Shown here: positions 22,024-35,696 of the stretch, piece by piece
Layout of the letters: each line of letters begins with the position of its first letter
Position numbering within the stretch: position 1 is the stretch's first letter
Assembly: GCA_030386875.1 (NCBI GenBank)
Contig: CM059564.1
Coordinates: 66,445,936-66,509,935 of the forward strand
DNA length: 64,000 bases
Source of the DNA: Morinoia aosen
Lineage: Eukaryota > Arthropoda > Malacostraca > Amphipoda > Talitridae
Direction of reading: 5' to 3'
The notes under the pieces: model-generated
What the model was told of the DNA's origin: nothing
Database searches by the model: none
Seen by the model: only the letters and a program-made list of their open reading frames with translations
Position numbers and translations under genes: made by a program

Positions 22024-22400
22024 AGCAGCGTTCACACGATCAATATGTACTGACAGTATTTTTATTGACAGTATCGGATATTGACGGTATCGGGTTCGTT
22101 ACAGGTAGTTCTCTAAATAAATTGATAAATTCCTTTAAAGCAGTACTTCTGTCACTGCTATCGATGATTAGAACACTCGAATAACATCTCTTACCCTACT
22201 GACAGAAATATTGTGGTTGCGTTCAATCGATCAATATTGTACTTTCCATTAATCCAAGAATGCTCAAATACTGATGAGATTTATGAGTACTTTTGATCGA
22301 ATCAATATTTTCATCAGTCCATCAGTACGCCGTTTACACGATCAGTATATTGATACTATTAGTAAATATTGTCCGTAATATTGATCGTGTGAACGCTGTT
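22024..22400. mobile_element. MITE immediately upstream of gene B
   Basis: The left end AGCAGCGTTCACACGATC and the right end, reverse complement AACAGCGTTCACACGATC, form inverted repeats continuing to ATCAATAT. TAA flanks both sides (22021-22023 and 22401-22403), as in PIF/Harbinger insertions. The interior has further GATCAATAT and TGACAGTA words. It has no coding capacity and ends 131 bp before the gene B start codon. Confidence 0.7.
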
Positions 22401-22531
22401 TAAGAAAATTATCCATGATTGTGGTACTGCAAAATGGAATATCTGGCGGTGCAGGCTGGGTAGACGTCCAGTAACGCGTGGTCTAGTTTCAGGTTCACTT
22501 CTCTGCCCACCTGCTCCGGAGACACATCGCT

Positions 22532-22601
22532 ATGGCTGCAGCGCTCACAATTTTCGTTTTTTTCTTTGTCATCATGCACGCGTATGCTGCTTCAAATTTC
22601 C
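22532..22601 (+). CDS. takeout/JHBP family gene B, exon 1 (signal peptide)
   Basis: ATG at 22532 opens MAAALTIFVFFFVIMHAYA followed by ASNF. This is a textbook secretory signal with a short polar start, a hydrophobic core and small residues before the cleavage site. The exon ends with one extra base before donor GTGAGT at 22602 (phase 1). That base plus CT at the start of the exon at 34533 makes a Pro codon. The joined junction, Phe-Pro before DKIRIC, fits the family, where the mature N-terminus reads LP-x-x-I-x-x-C. No TATA box was seen in the 131 bp between the MITE and the ATG. The link to the distant exon 2 rests on phase and family fit. Confidence 0.7.
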
Positions 22602-24682
22602 GTGAGTTACTCTAATTTTTTTCCGAGCTCTAGTGTACTGCAAAAATTTGAGATGATTTGTAGGTGTCCAATGAGCCGTAAGAAAATGTTTTTCTCTATG
22701 GAATTTTTTGAGAGAAGAATATCCACGACAAACTTTTGATTAATTTTTTCATTCTTTTTTGATACCAGCAAGCAAAAACTTATGAAGCATTCATTGCATA
22801 AAAATTTCGCGCACCAGAAGGGACATGCCGGGTGAGTCAATTGACGGATGAGTTTAATTTATGGACATGTGACCGCGTAAAATTTATCAATGATAGTTAT
22901 GCAGAGGATGTTCTAGAGTAAAGAAAACTCAAATTTAAGCACTCATAGAAGCATTAACGTGCAAAATTTTACTAGCAGAGAGCAATAATATTTCGCCAAT
23001 ATTTTTTCTTACATATGGGAAAATGGTCTTGAATTATTTCACAATATCCCTCAGCGGCCATGTATACTGACTAAAGAATGGAAGTTGAGCAGGCAAATCG
23101 AGTCGATAGAATAGCAAACCTATTAATGATACTGATTGATAAAACTCACTCTATACAAGGTACTTGAAAACCAGTAGTGGAAACTTCGATATTAGTAATA
23201 AAAAATAGTAGAATGGCTTTTTCAAGAAAAAGAATAAAACATCGTTTCTGGGATATCGAATGTCAAAGTTAATCAGAATCTATTTAAAAATCGTGGTGCA
23301 GTCCCAGAGTTGTAGGAGTAAATTGTAAATTTTACCGTATGATCAAAACACGTTGAACGTTGATTCGTCATTGACAAGAATTTCACAACATTGTGCATCA
23401 GTCCAAAGAAGATACTCTCAGGCAAAATCAGAACGGCGCTTATGATCATTTTTTAAATGAGAGGCTTGCCGGTCGGTACCTGAGCATACAATCCAACATT
23501 TTGAAACCTGCCACATACCGTCTTCCTAGAGATAATACACCTTGTCTTTCCATTGAACATGCAATAAATCGATGACGCTGTCCCAAGAAAGCATGTTTTA
23601 GCTGATTAATGTCAATGTTTTAATTTTTCGCGGACATTTTTGGAAGTTTTGGTTTTGCGTCTAACGTTTCAGATGTTTCATACCTGCTTATCACACGAGG
23701 AAAACCACTTTTAGAACTTTCTAAAACACTAGCGATATTTGGTGTTGACTTTTTACCTTTGCCAGAATTATTACCTATTTAGCATGAGACGGAATATTAC
23801 GTGTACGTATCGCAATTTTGCACAATAATTCATGAGTATCGTGTACAAAACCAAAGAAATGTACTTAATTTCTTAAATAAATATTATTTCAGCTAAGTAC
23901 ATTGATTTTTAATGTATTCCTTAATTTTTTACTATTGGAAAACCCACAAATTTTTATTTGGAAGGAGAAATATTGTATCAAAATGGTAGTAAATGGTGTA
24001 ACTTAGTTTCTATAGATCTTGAGTTTATCAAGATTAGGTTGAAACTCCAACTCTATTTATTTAATAATATTTGATTAATAAACTTTTGAATGCAGTTAAT
24101 ATTTCCATTCCTCAAATTATTTCCGCTACTGTATAACGGCAATTAAACGTGCCCGTTAGATAACGGGCAGCCTCGTTTCTAAATCGGTACTGCAGCGTGG
24201 TCTTCTTTGCGCAGATCTTTGCACCCGTGATATCCTCTTGTAACACGGCAGTGGTGGAATTAACTTCGAGTGGAGTATGTACTTACGCAAAGCTCGCACA
24301 TTGCATGAACGTGAAGAGGCCTCACTAAAAAATCGCTGTGATGTTTTCTTGATAGGCACGGCAAGAACCTTGAAGTGAGCTTGCCCAAAAGAGAACAAAA
24401 AATGTGTGATGTCTTTTTTATTCATGAAAATTGAGTATCTAAGACTTTTAAAATGATGTGAAAGGGCTCGCTTGACTCCTTATGTCTTAAATAAATTTAA
24501 ATACGTGTAAAAATTAGACGTCGAGTTACCCTTTTCACTATCGTCCCATTATCGTCTCATTGCGCAATAAGTATTTTCAAGTTACTGGAAGCTCAGCTGA
24601 TTAAGGCATTGGTGGGACGCTGTCGTAAATTCATTTTCCGAAATGTCATGTGCACTCCATTGGGAAAGCAAGCATTTTGGGG

Positions 24683-24957
24683 CTATCTTGGTGGGTGTAC
24701 TTGCTGCACTCGAAGCGTGAAGGGTTGTTGCTGTCACTACCTAAGTGTGATGCGTGGAGTTTTCCCACCCGGAGTGTGATGGGTGTAGCTGCCATGTCCC
24801 GAGAGTGATGAGTGTAGCTGCCGCACTCGGTGTGTGATAGATGGAGGTGCCACATCTAAAGTATGATGGGCGCAGCTGCCACGCCCGGAGTGCGATGAGT
24901 GTACCTGCCGCGCTCGGTGTGTGATGGGAGTACAGCGGATGCCACACCCGCCTACCA
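24683..24957. repeat. Minisatellite of ~35-bp units
   Basis: About eight diverged units built around GTGTGATGGGTGTAGCTGCC follow each other. The several overlapping minus-strand reading frames here are by-products of the repeat. Confidence 0.75.
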
Positions 24958-25237
24958 CTGCGGTGGCTGCTCCCTCCACTTGAGGATGGACTTCATACTC
25001 GAGAAAGTCCCTACCATTTTATGGTTGGATAGAAAGCAGCGAGTACTGCTCCGTTTATTTTTGTGCAGTCTTCTTCCCCGGTAAGGCATGGATTTTAGAG
25101 TCTGTGCTGACATGGCATTCTCGAAATTTAATGGTCAGAATAGCTGTACTTCTAAAATTTTAACTATCGTTTTGTAACTATCGTCAGAACTGAGACATTC
25201 ATTATTATTTTAAAGTAAAGAATATCAGACTTCGTAT

Positions 25238-25380
25238 GTTATGTTGTTATGTTGTGTTATGAAATATTATATTATGCTATGTTTTGTTATGTTATGTTAT
25301 GTTATGTTATGCTATGCTATACTCATTTATGTTTTGTTAAGTCGGGTTAGGCTATGTTATATTATTTTATGTTATGTTAC
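25238..25380. repeat. ATGTT-rich pentamer tract
   Basis: TATGT, TATGC and GTTATG words repeat with period about 5 and frequent interruptions. Confidence 0.75.
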
Positions 25381-28300
25381 AGAGGGTTTCAATATCTCAC
25401 GCCTGGTTAGATTCAATGAATGTTTACCTCTCACAATGAGATAATCTCATTAGGAAGAATTCAAGTAATTTTGAGCACAAAGTTAGGAACAATCCTGAAG
25501 CTGAACTATAACTAGGCTAGGTTATAAAGTTAGGACGTTACGGCGACTAGCAAATATGCCTCAAACAACCATAAAAACTTCTTGGTTGAAATGTATTGGA
25601 AACAATTTATGATAGGATTTACGCATTGAAGAAACAAGAGTTTTTTCATTCAAAATTGAATTTATCTTCTTGAAAGCAACCTCAAGTGTATAGTAACTCC
25701 AGTAAAGAAAATTATTCAAGAACTTGAAACTTGAGCTTGGATTTTTTTCGATAGATTTACTCTTCGGTAGTCTTAATAAAATAATAATAGAATGAATTTA
25801 CTGAAAGAAGTTTCATTGCTCGACGAGAGGTAATGGTAAAAGTATTCTCAAAGATTAAAAGTTCAACTACAGAGTTCGATATTTCAATCCATATACGCAT
25901 ATTTAGGCTCAGGTGTCTATGGTTGCGTTCGGTAACTTTGTCAACGATTATTCCCTCAACAACAGAGCCCTACGGAACCTTAACCTTCAAATATGCTCGC
26001 ATAGCGGAAAAAAATTTGAAAATAGGTTGGAACAATTTTCAATGTCTGAGAACAAAGAAAGGAGTTTAATTCTTCGCTGAAATTTATTTGTCAATGAAAA
26101 TTAATCAACGGGTTGTAACCTCCACGAAACAACACGTTACGACTAGTACATGTAATAAATACAAGGTGTCCACAAGTGATATATCAACTCATTTAGAGTA
26201 TATATTAGTCTTCATGTTTATTTAACTCTATTTTCAATGAATGGCAACTAAAAAATTAACGAAATTAAACTGTTGTAAGGTATTAATTCAAAATCAGTGG
26301 ATACTTTTTCATGTGCGCTTTGTATACAGCATGTCTAGAATGGCTCAACATTACCACATTCTTCTTATAATAAACCCAGTCTCTAGTACATCAGTTATTG
26401 TAATACACTTCCATCAATTGCATTTATGCCCACTTGGCATAAAACTTCATAGTTTTTCCCAAGTTTTGTTGTCAAAGAAATAAGACAGGTCCTACAAAAA
26501 ATAATGGGAAACTGTCGACGTAATGTTGTCAGTGAGGCCCCTCATGGCTACCTCGTCCACCTCGGGGCGAGCTGGGCAAGGCTTCATAATCAATACTTTT
26601 TGTTGGTCTTCTGACATGGCATAGCTAGATTTTATTTGAGGAGATGGGACCCAATTAAACCAATGAGATGCTTGTCCTTGAAGAAACCGGCTGATCAACA
26701 GAGAATTCAAGAGTGAGCAGTCGAACAGCGCGTTTAAAACACGCCGACATCTAATCAAACATTCAAAAGTACGCTTGTTTTTCATGTTTGGACTCTAACT
26801 TAGTCAGCACTCATCTCTCACTTCTCAAGTTTCTATTATTTTACATGCTAAAAGTTGAAGAGTAAGACTGCAAGGAGGTCTGAGAAATGATGCCTTAGAC
26901 GAGTAAGTTTCTCAGCGCGATGAACAAAATGAAAATTTAGAGCCCTGGTTGAATTTAATGAAGAAATCCGTCCTATCAAAACTATCGACCTCAGCATTGT
27001 GGGATACCTTTTCGGAATTACGTATGGCGAGGAGCGACGTTGCGACAACTTGCTTGTGTTAGGAGACGTTTCCAATTAAAGTCTTCGAAAACTTCGTATC
27101 AATGTTCTAATTTTCACAGCAGTGAAATTATTCAGGATATAAAATTCACTCGTCGATAGCTTTGATTTGACGTAAGCATCTGAAGAGTTAGAAGCGTTTG
27201 GGAGGGCTGAAATGCACCACACGTGTTTAATCAATGCAAGGAGGCATCGATTGGTCCAACAAACAAACTCTCTATGATGATATTTCTCTTTGCAAGTATT
27301 TTAACCTCCTTTAATTTCTACCTCTCAGCACCAATGAAGTGAACTGCGGGCAACTATAATTCAACTAAATTTTACTAAATGTATTGACCTTAATTTATTA
27401 GGAATATTAACCTTCCGAAAAATATGATAGCTTACGGTACCTCTTGAATAGCTAACAATAATTATTATTGCGAACCTAAGAGTCAAACTGAATAATTTGT
27501 ATGTAAGGCTCCTCCTAGGTAACGCAAACTCTGATAAACGGCAGGTTTTTGGGGTTATTGTACGACGCTGTTACAGGGGCCGTCATTGGAAGCTGTACAC
27601 GCAGGGATTTGCGCAATGAAACTCGAATAAAGAGTCCCTTTGCCCATTAACCTTTATTTTCGACAAAGAAAGAAAAAATAATCTTCCCATGCCTTTGTTA
27701 TCATTAACTGAACTCTACGCTTTACACTGTGTGTTTCAATTAATTTATTCTGTAATACACGGATCGTATTAAGACACTTTCTCGAGAGACTCACGGAAAT
27801 TTTTCCTCAACTGGAAATCATCTCTCGCTACTGTTTTACTGAGTAATTGAGTAATCTGATATTTCATGCTGATATCGAGCCATTTCTTTTTTTAACCCTG
27901 AGTGGGGAAGATTTCTTGGGTTTTATTTCTTGCTAATTTCAGATCCTTCTGTAACCGATGTTTAATCGTCCTCCAGCAACGTTTTGAAAATCAGGATGGC
28001 TGGTGGTTGTTGCAGCTTGAAATGATATTATTTTAGAATTTTGTGAAAGCTAACAGTAGTTTTCTTCAGAGCTCCCAGAGCCCGACATGCTTGATGACAC
28101 AGTATGAGAGGTAGTTCAGCGAATGATTTTTTAGGTTGTAAATGACCCTTCTTATTACCTACAGGTATGCAGCCTTACATACTCGTACATCACAGATAGC
28201 TCCTGATGTAACGAGCGTACAGTATTAAGCTCAATGAAACAGTGTGTTGGGAAAGAGTAGTCCGAGGCGATCATATATGTTGCGTGGCCAGATTGAAATT

Positions 28301-30539
28301 CCCATATCCCGTGTCATCTTTGTGGTAAAAATACAAGTGAAATCTACAAACAAAGTCTGCTAGGGTAGTTGCTTTTCGGTAAAAATATACCAAGTGTCTG
28401 CCGCCACTGTCGTAGTGCTGGAAAACGCACAATACCGTACGAAATGGCAAAAAGCGCAACGTGAGCTCTACAAACGAGAAATTAGTTGTGCGCTTAAATT
28501 TTTGAAATTACGTCAAAACTTGAATTCTCAAACTGTGTATCAGGATTTTCAACTTTCCCACTCACTTTCATATAGTTCAACATATATCAGGGCAGGTCAG
28601 TTATTTTTCTGTTGAGTATTTGTCGTCCAATGCATCTGCTAACCACTTGGCGCTATCAAAAGCTCAGAAAAAAATATGCCGAAAGTAGATGTAGGCGATT
28701 TATGTTAAGAATTTAACTTCAAAAGTATTCATAAAATCGCCCATCAATTCAAAGAATTTCTGGTCTCTCCCATCAGTAATTGACTCTTGTATAGTGGCGT
28801 AAGTTCCCCATTTTTTAGGGGTTGACTTAGGCTGGCAAAGGGTTAGGAATATTCCCAGTTTTTCATCGTGTCGCGAGCGATAAGAGAATCTCGCAATACA
28901 GCTACATCGCCTTGAAACTTAACAACACCTCACGTCTGCTTTAAAAAATTCTCACGCTAGACTATGAAGAGTAATTTAATATTCCAAAGCACTGTGGGTT
29001 GCCACTGTTGTAGAAGGCGAGACTCAGCTGTTGGCCTTATGTCCTGATGTTATGTGCCGCCGTAATTAGAAAAATATTCATCGTGAATCCCACGCAGACT
29101 TTAGGGACTTGGAGCTCCTGGAACTCAACACACGCAGTGTTTGACCGTGAAATTCTACGTTGGTTGGCTTAACAATAAGTACAACTCGTATGAGATCAAA
29201 TAATCACTCAAGTTACCTCACCCACTCTATGAATTACGTAAGAACTGAACTGTGTATATGTTTTTTCTATTGATGGCAAATTAGAATTGAAACACATTCA
29301 AAAACTATGACTTAGTTATGTAATCATAAAGTTGCAAAGATTTTCTCTCTTAAATATTGCTGATTATTATTTCATAGGAACCGCCTCCTCAGCCACCCTT
29401 TGGAGATAAAACTCCAAATAGGTAACTTAAGTTTTTCAAAATATATGCATCACAGCGAAAACCCTGATGTTTTCATTTTGCCTGCAGTTCAAGTAGCCAA
29501 AGTTGAGCAAAAAGTTTTAGCATTCGACTGTCTTATATTTTATTTGCCAGATTCTGCTATTTTTTGAGCGAACAGAGGTCGAAAAAACAACTACAATCTT
29601 CAAATCTCTCGAGAGGCTGCAACCTGTCAGAATATGGAACTCTGCCCGAGCACACAAACTTGGTTGTTTTTATTTTCTTTTAAACTTTTTTCTTGAAGTT
29701 TTCAAGATGGCTGCCGATACATACAACAATCAATCATTGCGATTGCTCATCACACGCGTAGGCTTTTATGAGGCAATAAAGTACGAAATTTGACAAGGAC
29801 GCTAAAACTTTTTGCGTGTCAATAAGTGTCCTCGCTAAATAAGTGTCAGTAATGTTTTTTTCAGTGTTCAAGAAGTGCCCATAAAATATTTTTTTTTATT
29901 TGTGAGAATGGCACTGCTGTTATTTTAGCTCACTTGGAGGCTTGCAGAGCAAGCTCCATGATTGTTTTTTTTTTTGCAAAGAATTGATACTCGGTTGAAA
30001 ATAATGCTCTCTCATGAAGCTCTACCTTCCTCCCACCCCCCATTTGTGCAGCAAAAACTTACACTTGCAGCTTGCAGCTCAAGACGATATCGTAAAAACT
30101 TGAATATTCGGTAGGACTTAAACAGCTGAAGATAGTAATAAGGATGAAGGAAAATAATAAATTCTGCATCTGCGCTGCTGTGTACTCCGGAAAAAGTTCT
30201 TCGTTTATATAAAGCAGGGAAGCTTCGTGGCTTATTTGACTCGGAATGAAAATATTGTTGACTTTGAGGTGTTGAGTCTATTTTATCATATCTTACATTC
30301 AGCAATGAATATATTTGTTTTAAATACATTACGACCAGCGACAGTAGCTTGATGATAAAGCAAACGACTTCTCAACTATTTTTGGACTAAAATATAGAAA
30401 TTTTTACTGAAAAATTTGGAATGTTGTGGAAACATAGCTGTATTTTTATAGTTGTAGTTTTGCTGCTCATCGTTATATGCTCTAATTCTCACTTTTTTAT
30501 CGCATAAATGGCGATAATAGCTTTTAGTATTTGCAGTTA

Positions 30540-32040
30540 TAATAGGGGCTTCAAAAAGCTTTAACAGACAACGAAAAAGAAGTCATAATTGCCCAAAAAA
30601 TAGGTTGCTCGACACTATCAAGATTCTATGAGGACACAGCACAAAGGGGGAAATGATCAGAAAATGGGATTTCTAAAACTCCAGCTGACAGAGATTCGAG
30701 AAATATTTGTCTTTGGCTCCGTATAAGAACTGTGGAAGCAAGCTGGTTGTCGGTGGATGGGTCCGAACTCCTTAGATAATATTCTTTTCCTTCGCATGTT
30801 TCGTGTGTAAACTGCTAGACTGCTTTATAGTAGTTTTGCGCTGCCCTTCTGTCCCGTCAGTGGTGAGTTCAAATTCATATCAATAAACTTGGTTTACTTG
30901 CCCGTACATTGAACTAAATTAAATGTCACAGTCTTGTGTGTCAACGATTTCAATTTCTGTTAGATGTGGTTGCAGGTCTTGCGAGCACCAAACATCTTTG
31001 TCGATCTAGCATAGCTCAGAATAGCTCCTTCTTACTCAGAGCAACTCAGTAAACTGAGTAAACTTACTCAGTTCTGTTTAGCTCTGTGTAATTCAGTGTT
31101 ATAACTCAGAGTAATTCAGCGAACCTAAAGCTCGTATTATTGTGCACCCTATTCACGGTTTACCTAATGGCTCGCGTAATAAGTCACAATTTGATACCTT
31201 GTCTAGCTCTATGTTGTCATAAATTTTGTGATCGTATAAAAAATTTTTATCTGTGTTTCTAATTAATGTCATTAATTGTTGAGTTTGTTTATCCTCACTT
31301 ATTTATATTTATTAATTATAAACACAGAATTCCTCATAGATACGGTTTATCAATAGTACTTCGCCCTGTTAGGCTGTAAGAACTTAGGGCTAGATTTTGC
31401 CCTGACACTAGGCCATTTTCATCGCGGCTGGTCATCCTGACGAACTAAAATCCACAAGGAATACCATTCTTGGTTAAACAGCTCTCTTGAAAGTTCGCTG
31501 AAAATGTTTCCTGTAACGGCAAGACCCAAAAGTTGAAGATGCAAATGAGACATTATTTCCACGGAAGGATCCTGGGGAATCATCCATGACTCTTGGTTCT
31601 CTCACAATAAATACACGATGATGTGAAGATGGTATTTGCTGTGTATAACAACCTTATGAAAAGAAACTTAGATGCGTTTCTTAAATAACATGCCTCTTTT
31701 GCCACTCCGGGACTGCCTTTTCTGCATGACAACGCTCCCTTCTACTCTGCTTGTGCCAGTCATTTAAGCATTAACTAACGTAGGGATCCATTACAAAAAT
31801 TTGATGAGCTGACTAGTATATTCCTTCGATTTAAACCACGTTGAAATCTTGTTCGCAGTCATAAAATAAGATGTTTGTGTCAATGAGCCTCAATTATAGT
31901 CGGAAAAAGCCATTATATGGAGAGCCATGTTTACTGCAAGGGAAGTCCCCCAAGTCCCTGTGGAAAACTAGACTGAATCCATGAATAAAACTCAATGCTG
32001 CCCACGTTCATAAATAACGAATTTGTTGAAAAAGCGTAAA
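30540..32040 (+). pseudogene. Tc1/mariner transposase relic
   Basis: Fragments of a Tc1-like DDE transposase appear in order on the + strand. They are an N-terminal LTDNEKEVI and IGCSTLSRFYED helix-turn-helix-like piece (about 30560-30640), a DPGE piece (about 31568) standing where the family has RPGE, HDNAPFYSA holding the second catalytic Asp (about 31717-31745), and YSFDLNHVEILFAVIK with the third acidic block (about 31820-31865). A Trp-position stop precedes that last motif, and other stops and frame changes occur. About 700 bp between the N- and C-terminal pieces are unrecognisable. No terminal inverted repeats were found. Confidence 0.65.
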
Positions 32041-34084
32041 CTAGTTCCGGCTATTAACTCTTGATTATAAAGAATTAATTCGCATTTTATATGCTCATTC
32101 TATTTTTACCCCAACAAAGAAAACACTCTAACTGTTTACATTGAAAAGCTATAACCTCCGGTCAGTCGATATTGACTGATTTAAACAAATATGTTCTTCA
32201 CACATTACAACTTTTGGTTTAAAGACCTACCTTTTATTACGTTCTCACCGTAATTGTGCCCGTTTACCGCGAAACTTTTCAAAAATTGATTCTCAGCATA
32301 TCGGGAAATTGTTTTTTCAGTACCGAGTTATTATTGCTCGTAGAAGTAAAAATCTTTTTTATTATTAGCCGTTGAATGCATTCTGTGCACTTTGAAAGGA
32401 ACGCACTCATCACGCACCGGTCCGCAACACTACCGATCACGTCAAATACTAAAATATTTAATCATGTAAATGTACGAGGTGTCACGAGAAAAGGTCCCGC
32501 CTCCTTACTAATTTACATTAGTAAGAAGATCAGGTTCTCGGAATTGAGGGATTGGCTCACCTCCATGAAATACATAGACAACACAAAAAAACTCATGGAC
32601 AATAATCAACATTACAGTACATATACTAAAAACAAAATGTTACTCACCGATGATAGTCGACTCACTTACACAGCGCATTATCTAAGCGCACCCGTGATGT
32701 GGCGATCTGTTACTTCTAGTATTGGGGGCATGATACACAGGGTAACATTCGCTCAATGTTTATGATTTTGCGGCCATACGTCATACGAACATAACCAAGC
32801 TTACGTACAATGAACGTTATTAGGAATGGTACAAATTAAGTCATGGAATCTAAAACTGCATATGCCAAATGGCTTACATTACAGAGCTATTCTGAATAAT
32901 TCGATTCGATTCGGCTGTCCAGCCTTAGGTTAACGAGCACTACACATGAGACATGGTACATTTTATTCTATCTCAGCTATTCCAGCAGCACAGGATGTGG
33001 TCATTACTTCAACCCACTCATTCATGAGCTAACACAGCTTCAGTTAAAATCACTGTCTTATGCACAGTGCAAAGAATGTCTGTTGCTAATCGCTAAATTC
33101 GGAGCACCCGAGCATTTCCTTTCCTTGCGAACTTCTATCCTCAGGCCTCCCACCTGTAAGATCAATTTATAACTCGTTAACCATGATTGCGCCAATTACG
33201 TTCCCTCAAAACATTTCAATTTTTACATCACTGAATGCCAATAAATTTCAGTAATATTTATTTAAAAAAAATATCTTTTTCCAAGAAGCTGCATCTCTCT
33301 TACCCTCCCAGAGACGTTGTATCTAAATGTTCCATTAATGATTCCCACGTAGGTCGTTTTTTTTTTAATTTACTTCTCTGCAAGTAAGAACAAAAATGTA
33401 TAAATTTCTGGATTACATCATAGCGTGAAACTTCAGTATCAATTTTTAAAATAGCCACTTTTTCCATTATCTCTTTAAGCACGTTTGTTACCGCGCACAC
33501 ACCCGCGTTTATTTCCTGTACTTCGCGTCACGGCGTCGACTGTGGAACTGCCTTTTGTTCGTCACGATGCCCAGCATATTTCCTGAGGATTGTCCTCTTT
33601 CTCATATCCGACCAATCAGATCCTTCCAAACTTCGAAAGCGCCCGCCTACCCCTTTCTTGTGCTATGTCTTGGTATCACTGCTTCCCACGCCCAAGCTCC
33701 TTCAAACCGCTGCTCCGCCACCTCTCTAGGCTTAAGTGTCGCTCTCTATGTTCGACAACAAGGCGGCGTTGTTTGCGACTGAGTAGGCATTTTCTAACGT
33801 CTCCAGTGTCGAAGGGTTCGCCCTAGGCCTCTCGCAGATCGCTCACAACCCACAAAATTCCTTGCTAATATAAACAGACTGCTTGAAACACCACAGCTTA
33901 TTGCTACACATAACATTATATTGAAGCGGCCCATCTGTACTGCTGGAATTTACTAAGATATTTCAACGGACAAATTTTTAAGTAAGCACAAAATTTTTTA
34001 CACACAATTAAAAGATTTATTACACATAATTAAAATTTTTTCCTAAATTCTCGGTTTTAATTCACAAAATTAATCATTCTTAAC

Positions 34085-34258
34085 ACGAGGAGTTCGCGAG
34101 ACTCGAACTCAGGACTCTAAATCACCGCGCTAGCACGCTATCGACCGCGCTATCGATCACCCTAAAACGATGATCGAAGCCCAACGAAAGCAATGTGGCA
34201 CAGTGAAAGCAGGCACGCACTTGGCCCGACCTGAGTTCGAGTCTCGCGAACTCCTCGT
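34085..34258. repeat. Palindromic pair of tRNA-like SINE heads
   Basis: The 29 bp at 34085-34113 are the perfect reverse complement of 34230-34258, and both contain a box B-like AGTTCGAGTCT (34099-34109 minus, 34234-34244 plus). On the + strand a box A-like TGGCACAGTGA lies at 34196-34206. On the minus strand TAGCGCGGTCG stands in the equivalent place near 34150. So two tRNA-like units face away from each other and share their 3' ends but differ in the middle. Confidence 0.6.
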
Positions 34259-34374
34259 ACATTTATTTATTTGAAAAACCTTGTGGAAGCAGTAGCTTCC
34301 CGTACCAGATTCATTAACTGTTTCTGGGGGTGACTTGACTTTGGACTCTCGTTAATTAATCATGTTTGCAATCA

Positions 34375-34430
34375 TCATCTGAATAATAATATTCAAATAA
34401 TAATAATAATAATAATCTGAAAATTCAAAG
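34375..34430. repeat. AAT trinucleotide microsatellite
   Basis: A run of AATAAT units with minor interruptions just before gene B exon 2. Confidence 0.75.
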
Positions 34431-34532
34431 ATTTTATTATCGTTGTTGTTCTAATGTGCCATATGAGGCACATTTTAGTACCACGTTATTTCCCTAGAAC
34501 AGTGTCGGCTGAACTGAAACTTTTTGTTGCAG

Positions 34533-34628
34533 CTGACAAGATCCGGATCTGCCGTCAGAACCATCTAGATCGACTCAACGAGTGCCTCGTGCGCGCCATC
34601 ATGGAATTCCGGCCAGAGATAGCTAAAG
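34533..34628 (+). CDS. takeout/JHBP family gene B, exon 2
   Basis: Acceptor TTTTTGTTGCAG and donor G|GTTAGT bound 96 bp that read DKIRICRQNHLDRLNECLVR and AIMEFRPEIAKG. The two cysteines, 11 residues apart, are the conserved N-terminal disulfide pair of takeout and JHBP proteins. ECL-x-x-A/S-I-x-x-x-(R/L)P-x-x-A-x-G is the family's first helix. The exon opens with two bases and closes with one (phase 1 at both ends). Confidence 0.85.
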
Positions 34629-35696
34629 GTTAGTGTATCCATAGGCCCAATCGGCTCTCTGCAGTCCTAGGGTTGATGGTTTAGCCTTTTTTCTGCTGAC
34701 CTTGGACTCATCCTCAGATCCTATCAGAGATGAAGTGAAGTAATGAATAGCCAAAGCCTTCCCTGCAATTCGGTAGTACAATGGCCAAAAAATCTCTCAA
34801 GTGCCTCACAACAGTACGAGTTGCCGAGAGAGTGAATTTTAGGTATTGGCTGTTTTTGACCGGACAGACTAGCATGCGCACTTCTCGAGACAAGTTGTTG
34901 GGTGTAATGAAATTGGAATTTTCCACTGCAGCTCATAGCAATTTGAGCGACTGCATGACAGAACACATCAGCTATTTCCGCGCAGGAACAATCAATGAAA
35001 CTGATTTCATGACTCGTTGTGCCTGAGGAGCAGTTACGCTCAGGTATAAAATTCTGACACCCTGTAGCCGAAAATTCAAAGCTTATAGGTACTTTCAATC
35101 ATATCAGTGTACACTTTGAACCAATGCTATGTACTCTGTTTTAAGGGGCTTACACACCAAAAGACTGAAAGCGAGAACTCAAGCGAGAGCAATAGATGTC
35201 AGGCGAGATCGATCACACACCAAAAAACAGTCAGTTTCCGCCTGAATGTCACGGAGCGTGGTTGGTAACAAATACCAGCGGAACAAGCATGAGTTTGTAA
35301 CGTTGAGGCTCATTCCTACTTCATCCCATTGCTTTGAAACATGTGATCTGTCGCTGTGATTTGAATCTTTTGAGTTCCAAAGGTACAGTACAGCATAAAC
35401 TTCGGATATCAGGAGTTCAGTCCTGATTAACCTGTGAACGGAGCATTGTTTGAATTCGAAATTGATGACATTGTGTTGATAGCAATTTACAGTTGGCGAA
35501 AAAAATTGTGTTCAATTGTAGATTTTAACTTCGGGATCCGCGTGGTAATAGCCTGTCAATGATCCACTTGACTTAATTCAAATTAAGAAGTACACTAAGA
35601 TATTTGATTCATATGTACACGTGCACAAAGTCTCCAAAAGTTATCACTGAGAATTTGGATTATACAATGGCTATAATGCACTTTTATTTCCGACAG

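Larger units (their letters stand above)
22602..34532 (+). other. Gene B intron 1 (~11.9 kb)
   Basis: Inferred intron from GTGAGT to a TTTTTGTTGCAG acceptor. It contains the minisatellite at 24683-24957, the pentamer tract at 25238-25380, the Tc1 relic at 30540-32040 and the tRNA-like palindrome at 34085-34258. The remaining parts (22602-24680, 25381-30540, 32041-34080) show only short ORFs and no recognised gene. A separate small gene hidden in it cannot be excluded. Confidence 0.55.

Noticed and set aside
24646..24979. Overlapping His/Ser/Thr-rich minus-strand frames
   Set aside because: Translation of a 35-bp minisatellite in three frames, not genes.
26492..26785. 97-codon minus-strand frame with protein-like C-terminus
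   Set aside because: It looks exon-like near 26495-26690, but no convincing acceptor or family was found.
32376..32765. 129-codon + strand frame
   Set aside because: No family resemblance, no splice or promoter context and a composition like translated intron. Treated as chance.
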